Made by a program: the position numbers and the translations under genes
Assembly (NCBI RefSeq): GCF_900129465.1
Contig: NZ_FSRA01000002.1
Span: 2,728,001 to 2,792,000, forward strand
Length of the DNA stretch: 64,000 nucleotides
Origin: Chitinophaga niabensis
GTDB lineage: Bacteria > Bacteroidota > Bacteroidia > Chitinophagales > Chitinophagaceae
Direction: 5' to 3'
The notes under the pieces: generated by a model
Database searches by the model: none
Seen by the model: only the letters and a program-made list of their open reading frames with translations
What the model was told of the DNA's origin: nothing
In this document: positions 37,818 through 46,286 of the stretch, piece after piece
Position numbering within the stretch: the first letter of the stretch is position 1
Layout: each line of letters opens with the position of its first letter

Positions 37818-38783
37818 CTAGTTAAATAAACCACCTTTTTTCAGGTGAACTTTTCCAGCTCCGATCTTGAAACCATCGTGGTAGATTTCCACGGTATAAT
37901 CTCCGGCTTTGAAATCGGAGTTTTGTTTCCAGTCCATGCTAACCGGTTGATTGGTACCGGTGCTGTAAGCAACAGTTTTCTTCACGGTGTAAAGCTTTTC
38001 AGTACCATCTTCCAAAGTGAAGCGGCCACTGCCTAAAGCTTCTACAGCCAACGGAGAACCGTCAGGAGCGGTAATAGCTACATAAATTTCTTTATCGCCT
38101 GCCTGTGCAATACGGTTATCCAGGTCAAAAGACACCCGCATCATATCAGCGCGTTTAGCTTTGGAAGTCACTTCTTCCTTACCATTACGCTTAACATTGA
38201 TAGGGGAGAGCTGAATGTTGGACGCATGCAGTACAGAACCGAGGTCTACTTTCTTACCCAGGCTGTCTTTCACCACTACAACGGAATCACGCTCTTTACG
38301 GGCATAATCACGTTCGCCGGTGATCACCAGTTTTTCTCCTTCCAGTCTTTCAATTGTTTGCACATACCCTTCGGTAGTGGATTTCAATTGTTCGATCAGG
38401 CGTTTTGCTTCTGCCAGCTCAGCTGCAGTTGCGTTCTTATTGCTCAGGATACCTTTGATCCGGCCCTTCATGTCTGCAATTTCCTTGTCTTTACTCTTCA
38501 CGAGGCTGTCCATCCGGCTGTTCTGAGAGATCAGATCATCCAGGCGGGCTTGTGCCGCATCGTATTCAGATTGCAGTTCATTACGGGATGTAGTGAGTGT
38601 ATCTAATTGATTTTCTTTAGTTACCAGTTCTTTGCTGGTTTGACTTTTGTCGTAAAACATATACCCCCAGGTTCCCACCAGGGCGGCAATGAGAACGCCG
38701 TAAATCACTCCGTTTTTGTTGCTTTTTGGTTTTTCAGGTCCGGAATTACTGGGCGTACCAGTCGTAAATGTGTTTTCCGCCAT
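37818..38783 (-). CDS. Membrane-anchored coiled-coil protein, unknown function
   Basis: This 321-residue protein has a short polar N-terminus rich in Pro, Ser and Lys, one TM helix at about residues 25-43 (GVIYGVLIAALVGTWGYMF), a coiled coil over about 50-165, and a C-terminal beta-rich domain (VDLGSVLHASNIQLSPINV and YTVKKTVAYSTGTN). No catalytic motif is visible. The layout suggests an envelope structural or scaffold protein with the coiled coil in the periplasm. It is a single gene with its own terminator. Confidence 0.78.
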   Translation of the reverse strand: MAENTFTTGTPSNSGPEKPKSNKNGVIYGVLIAALVGTWGYMFYDKSQTSKELVTKENQLDTLTTSRNELQSEYDAAQARLDDLISQNSRMDSLVKSKDKEIADMKGRIKGILSNKNATAAELAEAKRLIEQLKSTTEGYVQTIERLEGEKLVITGERDYARKERDSVVVVKDSLGKKVDLGSVLHASNIQLSPINVKRNGKEEVTSKAKRADMMRVSFDLDNRIAQAGDKEIYVAITAPDGSPLAVEALGSGRFTLEDGTEKLYTVKKTVAYSTGTNQPVSMDWKQNSDFKAGDYTVEIYHDGFKIGAGKVHLKKGGLFN

Positions 38784-38882
38784 AATAGTGATGTTTTATT
38801 TTTGATTGTTTATATGGGTAAAATTTTCTAAAAATCCGAAACGTTAAAATTTGTTTAAATTACACGTTTTAAAACTTTTGCC

Positions 38883-39608
38883 GTGCTCAATAACGTTGCC
38901 CTCGATCAATTATTACTCCTCGATATAGAAACTACTCCGCTCACTGCATCCTTTGATCATCTGCCAGACGAGCTTCAGGCCCTCTGGTTGGAGAAAAACG
39001 CAAAAACTGCGCCAGAATCTGAAAACGCTTTTGAAAATTTCAATGAAAGAGCTGGTTTATTAGCAGAATTCGGAAGGATCGTTTGTATCTCGGCCGGTTT
39101 CTTCTTTACGGAAAATGGTCATTATCAGCTTCGTATCAAATCTTTTTATGGAAATGACGAAAAAGAACTGCTTTCCGGATTTTTGGAACTAACACATAAG
39201 TTTTTTACCCGTCACCCCCGTTTTCAATTTGCCGGGCATAACATCCGCGAATTTGATATTCCCTATATTTGCCGCCGCGCACTCATCAATGGTCTTTCTT
39301 TACCCGTTTCCCTGCAATTGAATAACTTCAAACCCTGGGAACAACCATTGCTGGATACCATGCAGTTATGGCGTTTCGGAGAGTTCCGGAATTACACTTC
39401 CCTCAAACTCCTGGCGGCTGTAATGGGCATTCCCACGCCAAAAGATGATATCGACGGCAGCATGGTAGGCAAAGTATATTGGGAAACCGGAGACGTGAAA
39501 AGGATCGCAGATTACTGCCAGAAAGATGTGTTGACCGTAGCACAATTGTTATTGAAATTCAAAGGTTTGCCTTTGATCGAAAAAGATGGAATTTCTATCG
39601 TAGCTTAA
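38883..39608 (+). CDS. Predicted 3'-5' exonuclease, PolB-exonuclease-like
   Basis: This 241-residue DnaQ-fold protein has motif I LDIETTP (Asp14, Glu16), motif II around HNIREFDIPYI and motif III YCQKDVLT, i.e. the YxxxD type. This is the family described as related to the exonuclease domain of DNA polymerase B (PF10108-like). It probably trims DNA ends in replication or repair. The start is GTG at 38883: an in-frame stop lies at 38856-38858 and no ATG fits. The next gene, holA, begins 6 bp later, so the two should be co-transcribed. Confidence 0.88.
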   Translation: MLNNVALDQLLLLDIETTPLTASFDHLPDELQALWLEKNAKTAPESENAFENFNERAGLLAEFGRIVCISAGFFFTENGHYQLRIKSFYGNDEKELLSGFLELTHKFFTRHPRFQFAGHNIREFDIPYICRRALINGLSLPVSLQLNNFKPWEQPLLDTMQLWRFGEFRNYTSLKLLAAVMGIPTPKDDIDGSMVGKVYWETGDVKRIADYCQKDVLTVAQLLLKFKGLPLIEKDGISIVA

Positions 39609-39614
39609 TATAAA

Positions 39615-40613
39615 ATGGACTACCAGGATATTATAAAAGATTGGAAGAGTAATAAGTTCCGGCCGCTTTACTGGCTGGAAGGGGAAGAGGATTTCTTCAT
39701 TGACCAGGTGGTGGACTATGCAGAACATCATTTGCTCAGCGAAGCAGAACAGGGGTTTAACCTCACCGTATTATATGGAAAGGATACAGACTGGGCCACG
39801 GTAGTGAATGCCTGTCGCCGTTATCCCATGTTCGCTGAACGCCAGGTGGTGATCCTCAAAGAAGCGCAGGCTATGAAAGACCTGCTGAAACTGGAAGCCT
39901 ACATTGAACAACCCTTGGGTTCCACCATTTTTGTAGTGGCCCATAAACAGGGTAAAATAGATGGCCGCAGTAAAACGGCCAAGCTGATCAAGGATAAAGG
40001 GGTAGTGCTTTCTACCAAAAAAATGTACGATAACCAGATCCCTGCCTGGGCAGAAGCGTATGTACGCAGCCAGGGGCTGGGCATTTCGGAAAAAGCCTGT
40101 GTGCTGCTGGCAGACCATATCGGTAACGATCTGTCCCGCATTGCCAATGAAATAGATAAATTAAAAGTGAACCTGCCCGCCGGCAAGAAAATAGATGAGG
40201 CCGACATTGAGAAATATGTAGGCATCAGCAAGGAATACAATGTATTTGAATTACAGAATGCACTGGGCATGCAGGATATGGGTAAAGTGATGCGCATTAT
40301 CAAATACTTCTCCGCCAACCCCAAAGCAGCGCCTATTCAAATGGTGATCCCTGCCCTGTATAATTATTTCGCCAAGATCAGTTTGCTGTTTGGCGTAAAA
40401 GGAGGAGAGAAGGAAATGGCATCCGCAATAGGCGTACATCCTTTTTTCGTGAAAGATTATATGGCAGCGGCAAGGAAATTTGGCCCTGATGGTACAGAAA
40501 GAGCGCTCCTGTTATTACATCAGTACAACCTGCGCAGTATTGGTATCAACGACAGCGGAACGGAAGATGGGGAGTTGATGAAGGAAATGGCGTACAGGAT
40601 GTTAAGACCTTAA
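39615..40613 (+). CDS. holA: DNA polymerase III subunit delta
   Basis: This 332-residue HolA-family protein has an N-terminal AAA+-like domain beginning RPLYWLEGEEDFFIDQ, then the central and C-terminal helical domains (GISKEYNVFELQNALG, AYRMLRP at the end). Delta opens the beta clamp and pairs with delta-prime and tau/gamma in the clamp loader. The subunit lacks a true P-loop, as expected. Its last 12 bp overlap the end of the convergent ribF gene. Confidence 0.94.
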   Translation: MDYQDIIKDWKSNKFRPLYWLEGEEDFFIDQVVDYAEHHLLSEAEQGFNLTVLYGKDTDWATVVNACRRYPMFAERQVVILKEAQAMKDLLKLEAYIEQPLGSTIFVVAHKQGKIDGRSKTAKLIKDKGVVLSTKKMYDNQIPAWAEAYVRSQGLGISEKACVLLADHIGNDLSRIANEIDKLKVNLPAGKKIDEADIEKYVGISKEYNVFELQNALGMQDMGKVMRIIKYFSANPKAAPIQMVIPALYNYFAKISLLFGVKGGEKEMASAIGVHPFFVKDYMAAARKFGPDGTERALLLLHQYNLRSIGINDSGTEDGELMKEMAYRMLRP

Positions 40614-41531
40614 GATCAACCGCGCCTTAGCCACATCATCTGTGATCTGCACCACCAGCGCATCTACAGCATCAAATTTTTTATCTGCACGGATAAACTC
40701 TATGAAGGAAACATGGATCTCTGCTCCATAGATATCTTCATTAAAATCAAGGATATATACTTCGATCCTTAGCTCGGTGCCATTAAAAGTAGGCCGGGTA
40801 CCTATATTCAGCGCACCTTTCCATTCTTTGCCGGCTACAGTAACGTTCACTGCATATACTCCCTGGGCGGGAATTAATTTACGGCTGTCGTGCAAAGCGA
40901 TATTGGCCGTGGGGAAACCCAGCTGCCGGCCCATTTTATCTCCATGTACCACTTTCCCGTTAATGAAATAAGGGTATCCCAGCAATTCATTGGCCAGCAG
41001 GATAGCTCCTTCCTGCAGGCTGTTCCTGATCTTGGTGGAACTTACCGTAAGGTCATGTACTACCTGTTGCGGGATCTCCAGCAACTGGAAACCAAATTTC
41101 TGCTGCTCCGCCTCCAGTAATTCCAATCCCCCTTCCCGGTTATGCCCGAAACGGTGATCGTATCCTATAATAATAGTATGTGGGCGGAAAGTGCTGATAA
41201 GGAAGTCTTCTAAATATGCGGTGGCAGAGAGTTCTGAGAAAGCTTTGGTGAATGGCACCACCACCAGGTGATGGATCCCCCATTTTTCCAGTAACTGGAT
41301 CTTTTCATCCAGCGTGGTCAGCAGGTGTACTGTTTTATTCTGGGGAGCCAGTACTTCCCGCGGGTGAGGATCAAAGGTAATGATCACCGTTTCTCCATGG
41401 CAGGCCTCCGCAGCCTCTTGCAATTGCTGCAAAATGTACTGATGGCCTGTATGCACGCCGTCGAAAGTACCGATGGTGATCACGGCATTCCTGAAATCGG
41501 GCAATTGTTGTAAATCTCTGTGAACCTGCAT
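40602..41531 (-). CDS. ribF: Bifunctional riboflavin kinase/FAD synthetase
   Basis: This 309-residue protein has an N-terminal FMN adenylyltransferase domain (TFDGVHTGHQ at about 22-31, GYDHRFGHNREG near 122) and a C-terminal riboflavin kinase domain. The kinase half has GRQLGFPTANI, GVYAVNV and the family segment IGTRPTFNG. It converts riboflavin to FMN and then FAD. Length is normal. The gene is convergent with holA and divergent from purM. Confidence 0.97.
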   Translation of the reverse strand: MQVHRDLQQLPDFRNAVITIGTFDGVHTGHQYILQQLQEAAEACHGETVIITFDPHPREVLAPQNKTVHLLTTLDEKIQLLEKWGIHHLVVVPFTKAFSELSATAYLEDFLISTFRPHTIIIGYDHRFGHNREGGLELLEAEQQKFGFQLLEIPQQVVHDLTVSSTKIRNSLQEGAILLANELLGYPYFINGKVVHGDKMGRQLGFPTANIALHDSRKLIPAQGVYAVNVTVAGKEWKGALNIGTRPTFNGTELRIEVYILDFNEDIYGAEIHVSFIEFIRADKKFDAVDALVVQITDDVAKARLILRS

Positions 41532-41631
41532 CGTTAGATGATCATATTTTCAAAAACGCCGGTGCAAATCTAAATGTTTTGAACGGATTCCAATACTTTT
41601 GCAATTCATACAATTAATACATAGGAACATC

Positions 41632-42810
41632 GTGGATCAAAACCTTTACGCCCAAAGAGGCGTTTCTGCCGGCAAAGAGGATGTGCATAACGCCATCCGG
41701 CATATAGATAAGGGATTATTCCCCCAGGCTTTTTGCAAGATCATCCCGGATATCCTGGGCGGAGATGCAGACTGGTGCAATATTATGCATGCAGACGGGG
41801 CCGGCACCAAATCTTCCCTCGCTTACGCCTATTGGAAAGAAACAGGCGATATCAGCGTTTGGCGTGGTATTGCCCAGGATGCCATTATCATGAATACAGA
41901 CGATCTGCTTTGTGTAGGCGCTACAGATAACATCCTGCTGTCTTCCACCATTGGCCGTAACAAGAACCTCGTTCCGGGAGAAGTGATCGCCGCCATCATC
42001 AACGGTACGGAAGAGATACTGGAAGAACTGCGGAGTTATGGCATGGGTATCTACTCCACTGGCGGGGAAACTGCTGACGTGGGAGACCTGGTACGTACCA
42101 TTATTGTGGATTCTACCGTTACCTGCCGCATGAAAAGGGCCGACGTTATTTCCAACGACCGTATCAAAGCAGGCGACGTGGTAGTAGGTTTATCCTCTTC
42201 AGGCCAGGCTACCTATGAACGGGAATACAATGGAGGTATGGGCAGTAATGGCCTAACTTCCGCAAGGCACGATGTTTTCAATAAAACAGTAGCGCAGAAA
42301 TTCCCTGAAAGCTATGATCCCTCCATCCCGCAGGAATTAGTGTTCAGTGGTAAAAAAGCACTGACGGATCTGGTGAATGTGCCGGGAGTAGGTAATATTA
42401 CTGCCGGAAAGCTGGTATTGTCACCTACCCGTACCTATGCGCCTGTGATCAAACAGATCCTGGAGCAATACCGTTCCCAGGTGAATGGCATGGTACATTG
42501 CAGTGGCGGTGCACAAACCAAAGTGCTGCACTTCATCAATAACCTGCATGTGATCAAGGATAACTTATTCCCCATACCACCTTTATTCTCCCTGATCCAG
42601 GAGCAATCCGGTACCAGCTGGAAAGAAATGTACCAGGTGTTTAATATGGGCCACCGTATGGAGTTGTATGTACCGGAGCAGATTGCGGAAGATATCATTC
42701 GCATCAGCCAGACTTACAACATCGATGCACAGATAGTGGGAAGGGTTACAGATAGTCCTGCTAAGAAAGTAACGGTGAAGAGTGAATTCGGAACTTTTGA
42801 ATATGCCTAG
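41632..42810 (+). CDS. purM: Phosphoribosylformylglycinamidine cyclo-ligase (AIR synthetase), Bacteroidota type
   Basis: The start is GTG at 41632 (392 residues, VDQNLYAQRGVSAGKEDVH), with AGGA a few bases upstream; a TTG at 41599 lies in what looks like a promoter -7 box (TACTTTTG, 41594-41601). The AIR synthase fold shows in MHADGAGTKSSLAY, ISVWRGIAQDAIIMN and GLSSSGQATYE. It closes the imidazole ring in purine synthesis. The protein is longer than E. coli PurM (345 residues), as in other Bacteroidota. No other pur gene is adjacent. Confidence 0.93.
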   Translation: MDQNLYAQRGVSAGKEDVHNAIRHIDKGLFPQAFCKIIPDILGGDADWCNIMHADGAGTKSSLAYAYWKETGDISVWRGIAQDAIIMNTDDLLCVGATDNILLSSTIGRNKNLVPGEVIAAIINGTEEILEELRSYGMGIYSTGGETADVGDLVRTIIVDSTVTCRMKRADVISNDRIKAGDVVVGLSSSGQATYEREYNGGMGSNGLTSARHDVFNKTVAQKFPESYDPSIPQELVFSGKKALTDLVNVPGVGNITAGKLVLSPTRTYAPVIKQILEQYRSQVNGMVHCSGGAQTKVLHFINNLHVIKDNLFPIPPLFSLIQEQSGTSWKEMYQVFNMGHRMELYVPEQIAEDIIRISQTYNIDAQIVGRVTDSPAKKVTVKSEFGTFEYA

Positions 42811-42902
42811 AAAGGCCTTTGATGCTTCATACAAACTGCCTTACTGCATGCACAATATGCATATAAGAACGCCTCAGCAATACTGAGGCGTTTTCCTTTT
42901 AT

Positions 42903-44591
42903 CTACTTAGTTAACCTGAATGCAACCGGTAACACAAACCGTACCCGCACTGGCTCCCCTTTTTCCCTGCCGGGATTCCAGTTCGGCATTTTCTTCACTA
43001 CCCTGATCGCTTCTTCTTCCAATCCGCTGCCAATCGCTTTATTCACTGACTGTACATTGCTGATAGAACCATCTTTATCAATGTCAAACTTCACGTATAC
43101 GGTACCCGCCATATTCTTGTCAACAGCGGATTTGGGGTAACGAACATTGGACGAAAGGTATTGCATCATAGCATTCTGGCCACCCGGATAAGTGGGCATT
43201 TCTTCTACCATTAAGTAAGCGCCGTCATCTGCTATTTTCTTTTTAGGTTCGCCACTTTCCTGCAAGGTAAAACGGATAGGCAGGTTGAATTGTACATTTA
43301 CAAGTTGGCCATTTTGCTTGCCGGGTACCCACCTCGGCATTTTCTCAACCACCCTTATGGCTTCTTCTTCCAGTCCGCCACCTTTTGGTGCGCCCACTGT
43401 TTTTACATCCATTACGTTACCATCATCTGATACGATAAAAGATACGAAAACAGTACCCTGGATATTTTTCTCCGTAGCAGTATGCGGATACCTGATATTA
43501 GTGGCCAGGAACTTATTCAATGCTGCATCCCCGCCTGCAAAAGTAGGGGGCTGTTCCACGAAAGTGAAAACCTCTTTCCCGTTTTTCTGCTGAGGTTTAA
43601 ACTGTACTTTGGGATTTTTTGCAGGAGCTGGTGGTGGCGGCGGTTTTATTGTACTATCCTTCTTTTGCAGTATCTGAATGTCTGGCGGAGCAGAAACAAG
43701 TTTATCAATGTTCTCCTCCGTGATAACAAAAGCAAGTGAGGAAAATATCATGATGGCTATGGGCAGGATCATTAACCTGCGCAGATAGCTGAATCTCAGT
43801 TTACGTGATTGCGTCAGCATAAGGATGCGTCGTTTAATAGGTTGATGAGAGAAATTGTTAGTCATGCTGAAGCTGCGGTTCGTTTGCAAAGCCATCTGCA
43901 GTATGGTTTGAGCATAGTCTGCCACATTACCGTTCACAACGGATTTTTTATCAGCAATAAATTCGTGGATAAGCGAAAGTTCCCGTTTAATAAGATGAAA
44001 GAATGGATTGATCCAGCAAACAGCTGTGATGATCTCCATGAAAAGCTTATCAGTACTGTGTTTTTCCTGAACATGCACCATTTCGTGCTGCAACATCTGC
44101 CGTCCTTCCTGTGTGGTGGCATTCACCCGTTTGTTCCAGAAAATGTATCTAAAGAAAGAGAACGGTGCTGTGATCTGCTCTGAAAGTACCATCCAGTAAG
44201 GCTTTACAAACTCCACGCGGCTCATATGTATTAGCCGTACAATCTTCCAGTAACCAAATAATAACCTTCCTGCTAAAACTACTATCACCGCTGAATATAA
44301 AAACAGCACCCAGTTGAAATGCGTAACCGGCAAAGGCCCTGCAGGGGTAAACACCTGTTCACGAAGGGTAACTACCTGGCTGGTATATACGAAGAGGGTA
44401 TCAGTATCTTCAGGAGTAAAAGAAATAGGAATGCGAAGCAAGGGCACCACCAGGCTGAGCAAAGTGCAAAGCAGCAGGTAAAACCTGTTCCACTGGTGAA
44501 AACGGTTATTACGTAAAGCCATGTGATAATAAGCATACAGGATCCCTGAGCAGATGATCACTTTAGCGAGATAGGCCAGGAGCGGTGTCAT
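42903..44591 (-). CDS. BlaR1-like M56 metallopeptidase with two TonB C-terminal domains
   Basis: This 562-residue membrane protein has an M56/BlaR1 N-terminal part with TM helices at about 5-25, 38-55 and 95-115, the zinc motif HEMVHVQEKH and a further TM helix near 280. A Pro-rich linker (KPPPPPAPAKNP) leads to two TonB_C-like domains in tandem: PTFAGGDAALNKFL to LPIRFTL, and PTYPGGQNAMMQYL to LPVAFRL. Each has EEEAIRVVxKMPxW. Its start overlaps the blaI-like stop by 4 bp. M56 sensors cleave the partner repressor on signal. The signal here is unknown and no beta-lactamase is nearby. Confidence 0.93.
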   Translation of the reverse strand: MTPLLAYLAKVIICSGILYAYYHMALRNNRFHQWNRFYLLLCTLLSLVVPLLRIPISFTPEDTDTLFVYTSQVVTLREQVFTPAGPLPVTHFNWVLFLYSAVIVVLAGRLLFGYWKIVRLIHMSRVEFVKPYWMVLSEQITAPFSFFRYIFWNKRVNATTQEGRQMLQHEMVHVQEKHSTDKLFMEIITAVCWINPFFHLIKRELSLIHEFIADKKSVVNGNVADYAQTILQMALQTNRSFSMTNNFSHQPIKRRILMLTQSRKLRFSYLRRLMILPIAIMIFSSLAFVITEENIDKLVSAPPDIQILQKKDSTIKPPPPPAPAKNPKVQFKPQQKNGKEVFTFVEQPPTFAGGDAALNKFLATNIRYPHTATEKNIQGTVFVSFIVSDDGNVMDVKTVGAPKGGGLEEEAIRVVEKMPRWVPGKQNGQLVNVQFNLPIRFTLQESGEPKKKIADDGAYLMVEEMPTYPGGQNAMMQYLSSNVRYPKSAVDKNMAGTVYVKFDIDKDGSISNVQSVNKAIGSGLEEEAIRVVKKMPNWNPGREKGEPVRVRFVLPVAFRLTK

Positions 44592-44959
44592 TTTTCAGTG
44601 TTTTTGGCGTTCTTGATCTGTTGCAGTAATTTTTCGAGATCGGCTACACTCATATCTTTCTCCTTCACAAAGAAAGAAACCATGTTACTGAATGAGCCCT
44701 CAAAATAACCGGATACCAGGTGTTTCACTGTTTTATGACTGTATTCGTCCTTAGTGATCAACGCATAGTACTGATGACTTTTCCCGTATGCCTTAAAGCT
44801 GACAAAACCTTTATCCACCAGTATCTTCACCAATGTGGAAATGGTGTTGTAATGCGGCCGCGGTTCCGGCATCTCATCTATCATATCTTTTACAAATGAA
44901 GGACCCAGCTTCCATAATACCTGCATGATCTGCTCTTCAGCTTTTGTCAGTGTTTTCAT
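44588..44959 (-). CDS. BlaI/MecI/CopY-family repressor
   Basis: I chose the ATG at 44959 (123 residues, MKTLTKAEEQIMQVLW). It has an N-terminal winged helix (PHYNTISTLVKILVDKGFVS) and a C-terminal dimerisation helix region. BlaI proteins repress their own operon until cleaved through the M56 partner, which is encoded directly downstream with a 4-bp overlap. Two palindromes with AACTA half-sites lie 36-75 bp upstream of the start and are the likely operators. Confidence 0.94.
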   Translation of the reverse strand: MKTLTKAEEQIMQVLWKLGPSFVKDMIDEMPEPRPHYNTISTLVKILVDKGFVSFKAYGKSHQYYALITKDEYSHKTVKHLVSGYFEGSFSNMVSFFVKEKDMSVADLEKLLQQIKNAKNTEK

Positions 44960-44994
44960 GATCGGGAGCATATTTTCGCGCTCAATTCAAATGT

Positions 44995-45033
44995 AAAACT
45001 ATTTATTTAGTTTTCAAACTATTTTTTTAGTTA
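44995..45033. promoter_or_regulatory. Two tandem BlaI-type operator palindromes
   Basis: Site 1: AAAACTA-TTTATT-TAGTTTT (44995-45014). Site 2: AACTA-TTTTTT-TAGTT (45017-45032). The centres are 20 bp apart, about two helical turns, so both would be bound on the same face. They lie between the repressor gene and the divergent ftsE-like gene. Confidence 0.7.
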
Positions 45034-45093
45034 ATAACCTTCGCAGATCAATAACAGGGAATTAGTTATTTTTGAATTTCTAAAAGGAAATAA

Positions 45094-45786
45094 ATGGTGG
45101 ATCAACCCATAGTTCAACTGACGAATGTTAATATATACCAGGGCCATTCATTGATCTTATCCGATGTGAATATTACGGTCAACAGGGGTGAATTTGTTTA
45201 CCTGATCGGCAAAACGGGTACAGGTAAATCAAGCCTGCTGAAAACTTTGTACGGAGATCTCACCCTGAAAGAGGGGAACGGCCAGGTAGTGGGGTTTGAT
45301 CTGAAGAAGATGGACTGGAAGAAAGTACCCTACCTGCGCAGGAACCTGGGCGTAGTGTTCCAGGATTTTCAACTGCTTACAGACCGTAATGTACACGATA
45401 ACCTCAAGTTTGCCCTTAAAGCCACGGGCTGGCAGGAACCCAAGCAGATCGAGGATAAGATCCATGACGTACTGGAAAAGGTAGGCTTGGGCACTAAAGG
45501 TTTCAAAATGCCTTATGAACTGTCTGGCGGAGAGCAGCAAAGGGTAGATATTGCCCGCGCCCTGCTCAATTCCCCCAAACTGATCCTGGCGGATGAACCT
45601 ACCGGTAACCTGGACCCTGAAACCTCAGACGGCATTATGCAGCTGCTGTTCAGGATCTGCCGGGAAGATGGTACGGCCCTCATCATGGCTACCCACGACT
45701 ACATTGTACTTCAGAAGTTCCCTTCCCGCGTTTTACGCACCGAAAACGGACAGGTAACAGACAATGCAGCCGTAAGTTTTGTATAA
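45094..45786 (+). CDS. ftsE: FtsE-like ABC transporter ATP-binding protein
   Basis: This 230-residue ATPase has Walker A GKTGTGKSS at 39-47, a Q-loop VVFQDFQLL, signature LSGGEQQR near 147 and Walker B LILADEPTGNLD. The segments GEFVYLIGKTG and RRNLGVVFQDFQLLTDRNV are typical of FtsE, which with FtsX controls peptidoglycan hydrolases at division. No ftsX lies next to it, which is common in Bacteroidota, so the partner must be encoded elsewhere. A LolD-type role is a weaker alternative. A possible -7 box TATTTTTG is at 45067-45074. Confidence 0.85.
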   Translation: MVDQPIVQLTNVNIYQGHSLILSDVNITVNRGEFVYLIGKTGTGKSSLLKTLYGDLTLKEGNGQVVGFDLKKMDWKKVPYLRRNLGVVFQDFQLLTDRNVHDNLKFALKATGWQEPKQIEDKIHDVLEKVGLGTKGFKMPYELSGGEQQRVDIARALLNSPKLILADEPTGNLDPETSDGIMQLLFRICREDGTALIMATHDYIVLQKFPSRVLRTENGQVTDNAAVSFV

Positions 45787-45853
45787 AATTTTATATTGGT
45801 ATAAAGCTGATCCTCAACGCAAAGTAGAGAAAGTAGGTACATTTTCATTTGTA

Positions 45854-45885
45854 TTTGCTAATACAAACGTAACTTCATACCTTTG
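45854..45885 (+). promoter_or_regulatory. Promoter of rpsO
   Basis: TTTG (45854-45857), a 20-bp spacer and TACCTTTG (45878-45885) match the Bacteroidota consensus, 43 bp before the rpsO start. Confidence 0.8.
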
Positions 45886-45927
45886 CACCGGAAAAATAGC
45901 GAGTTAAAAAAATTATTTTTATTCAAG

Positions 45928-46200
45928 ATGCCTTACTTAACAGTAGAAAAGAAAGCTAACATTTTCAAAGAATTTGGTGGTAGCGAAAAGAACACCGGTT
46001 CCGTGGAAGCGCAAATCGCTTTAGTAACCGAGCGGATCAACAGTATCTCTGCTCACCTGAAACAAAACAAAAAAGATTTCTCTACGCACCGTGGTCTGAT
46101 GAAAATGGTAGGACAAAGAAAGCGTTTGCTGTCTTATCTCTCCAAAACCAACCTCTCTGGCTACCGCGCCCTCATTGAGAAGTTAGGAATCAGAAAGTAA
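45928..46200 (+). CDS. rpsO: 30S ribosomal protein S15
   Basis: This 90-residue protein starts at the ATG at 45928 (MPYLTVEKKANIF); the frame continues upstream but overlaps the promoter. S15 marks include GSEKNTGSVEAQIALVTERI and THRGLMKMVGQRKRLLSYL. It binds 16S rRNA in the central domain. The rpsO-pnp order is conserved across many bacteria. A strong hairpin separates the two here. Confidence 0.97.
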   Translation: MPYLTVEKKANIFKEFGGSEKNTGSVEAQIALVTERINSISAHLKQNKKDFSTHRGLMKMVGQRKRLLSYLSKTNLSGYRALIEKLGIRK

Positions 46201-46219
46201 TCTGAAACTTATTATAGCG

Positions 46220-46255
46220 CTATTCCCAACTAATATAGTTGGGAATAGTTTTTTT
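46220..46255 (+). terminator. Terminator between rpsO and pnp
   Basis: CTATTCCCAACTA (46220-46232) and its exact complement (46236-46248) form a 13-bp stem with a 3-nt loop, then seven Ts. It falls inside the over-long pnp reading frame and supports the later start. Confidence 0.92.
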
Positions 46256-46286
46256 GTATGTGTACCTTATTAATCCTCACACAAGT

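Noticed and set aside
42903..44959. Beta-lactam resistance locus
   Set aside because: The BlaI/M56 pair suggests it, but there is no beta-lactamase gene or penicillin-binding sensor domain here.
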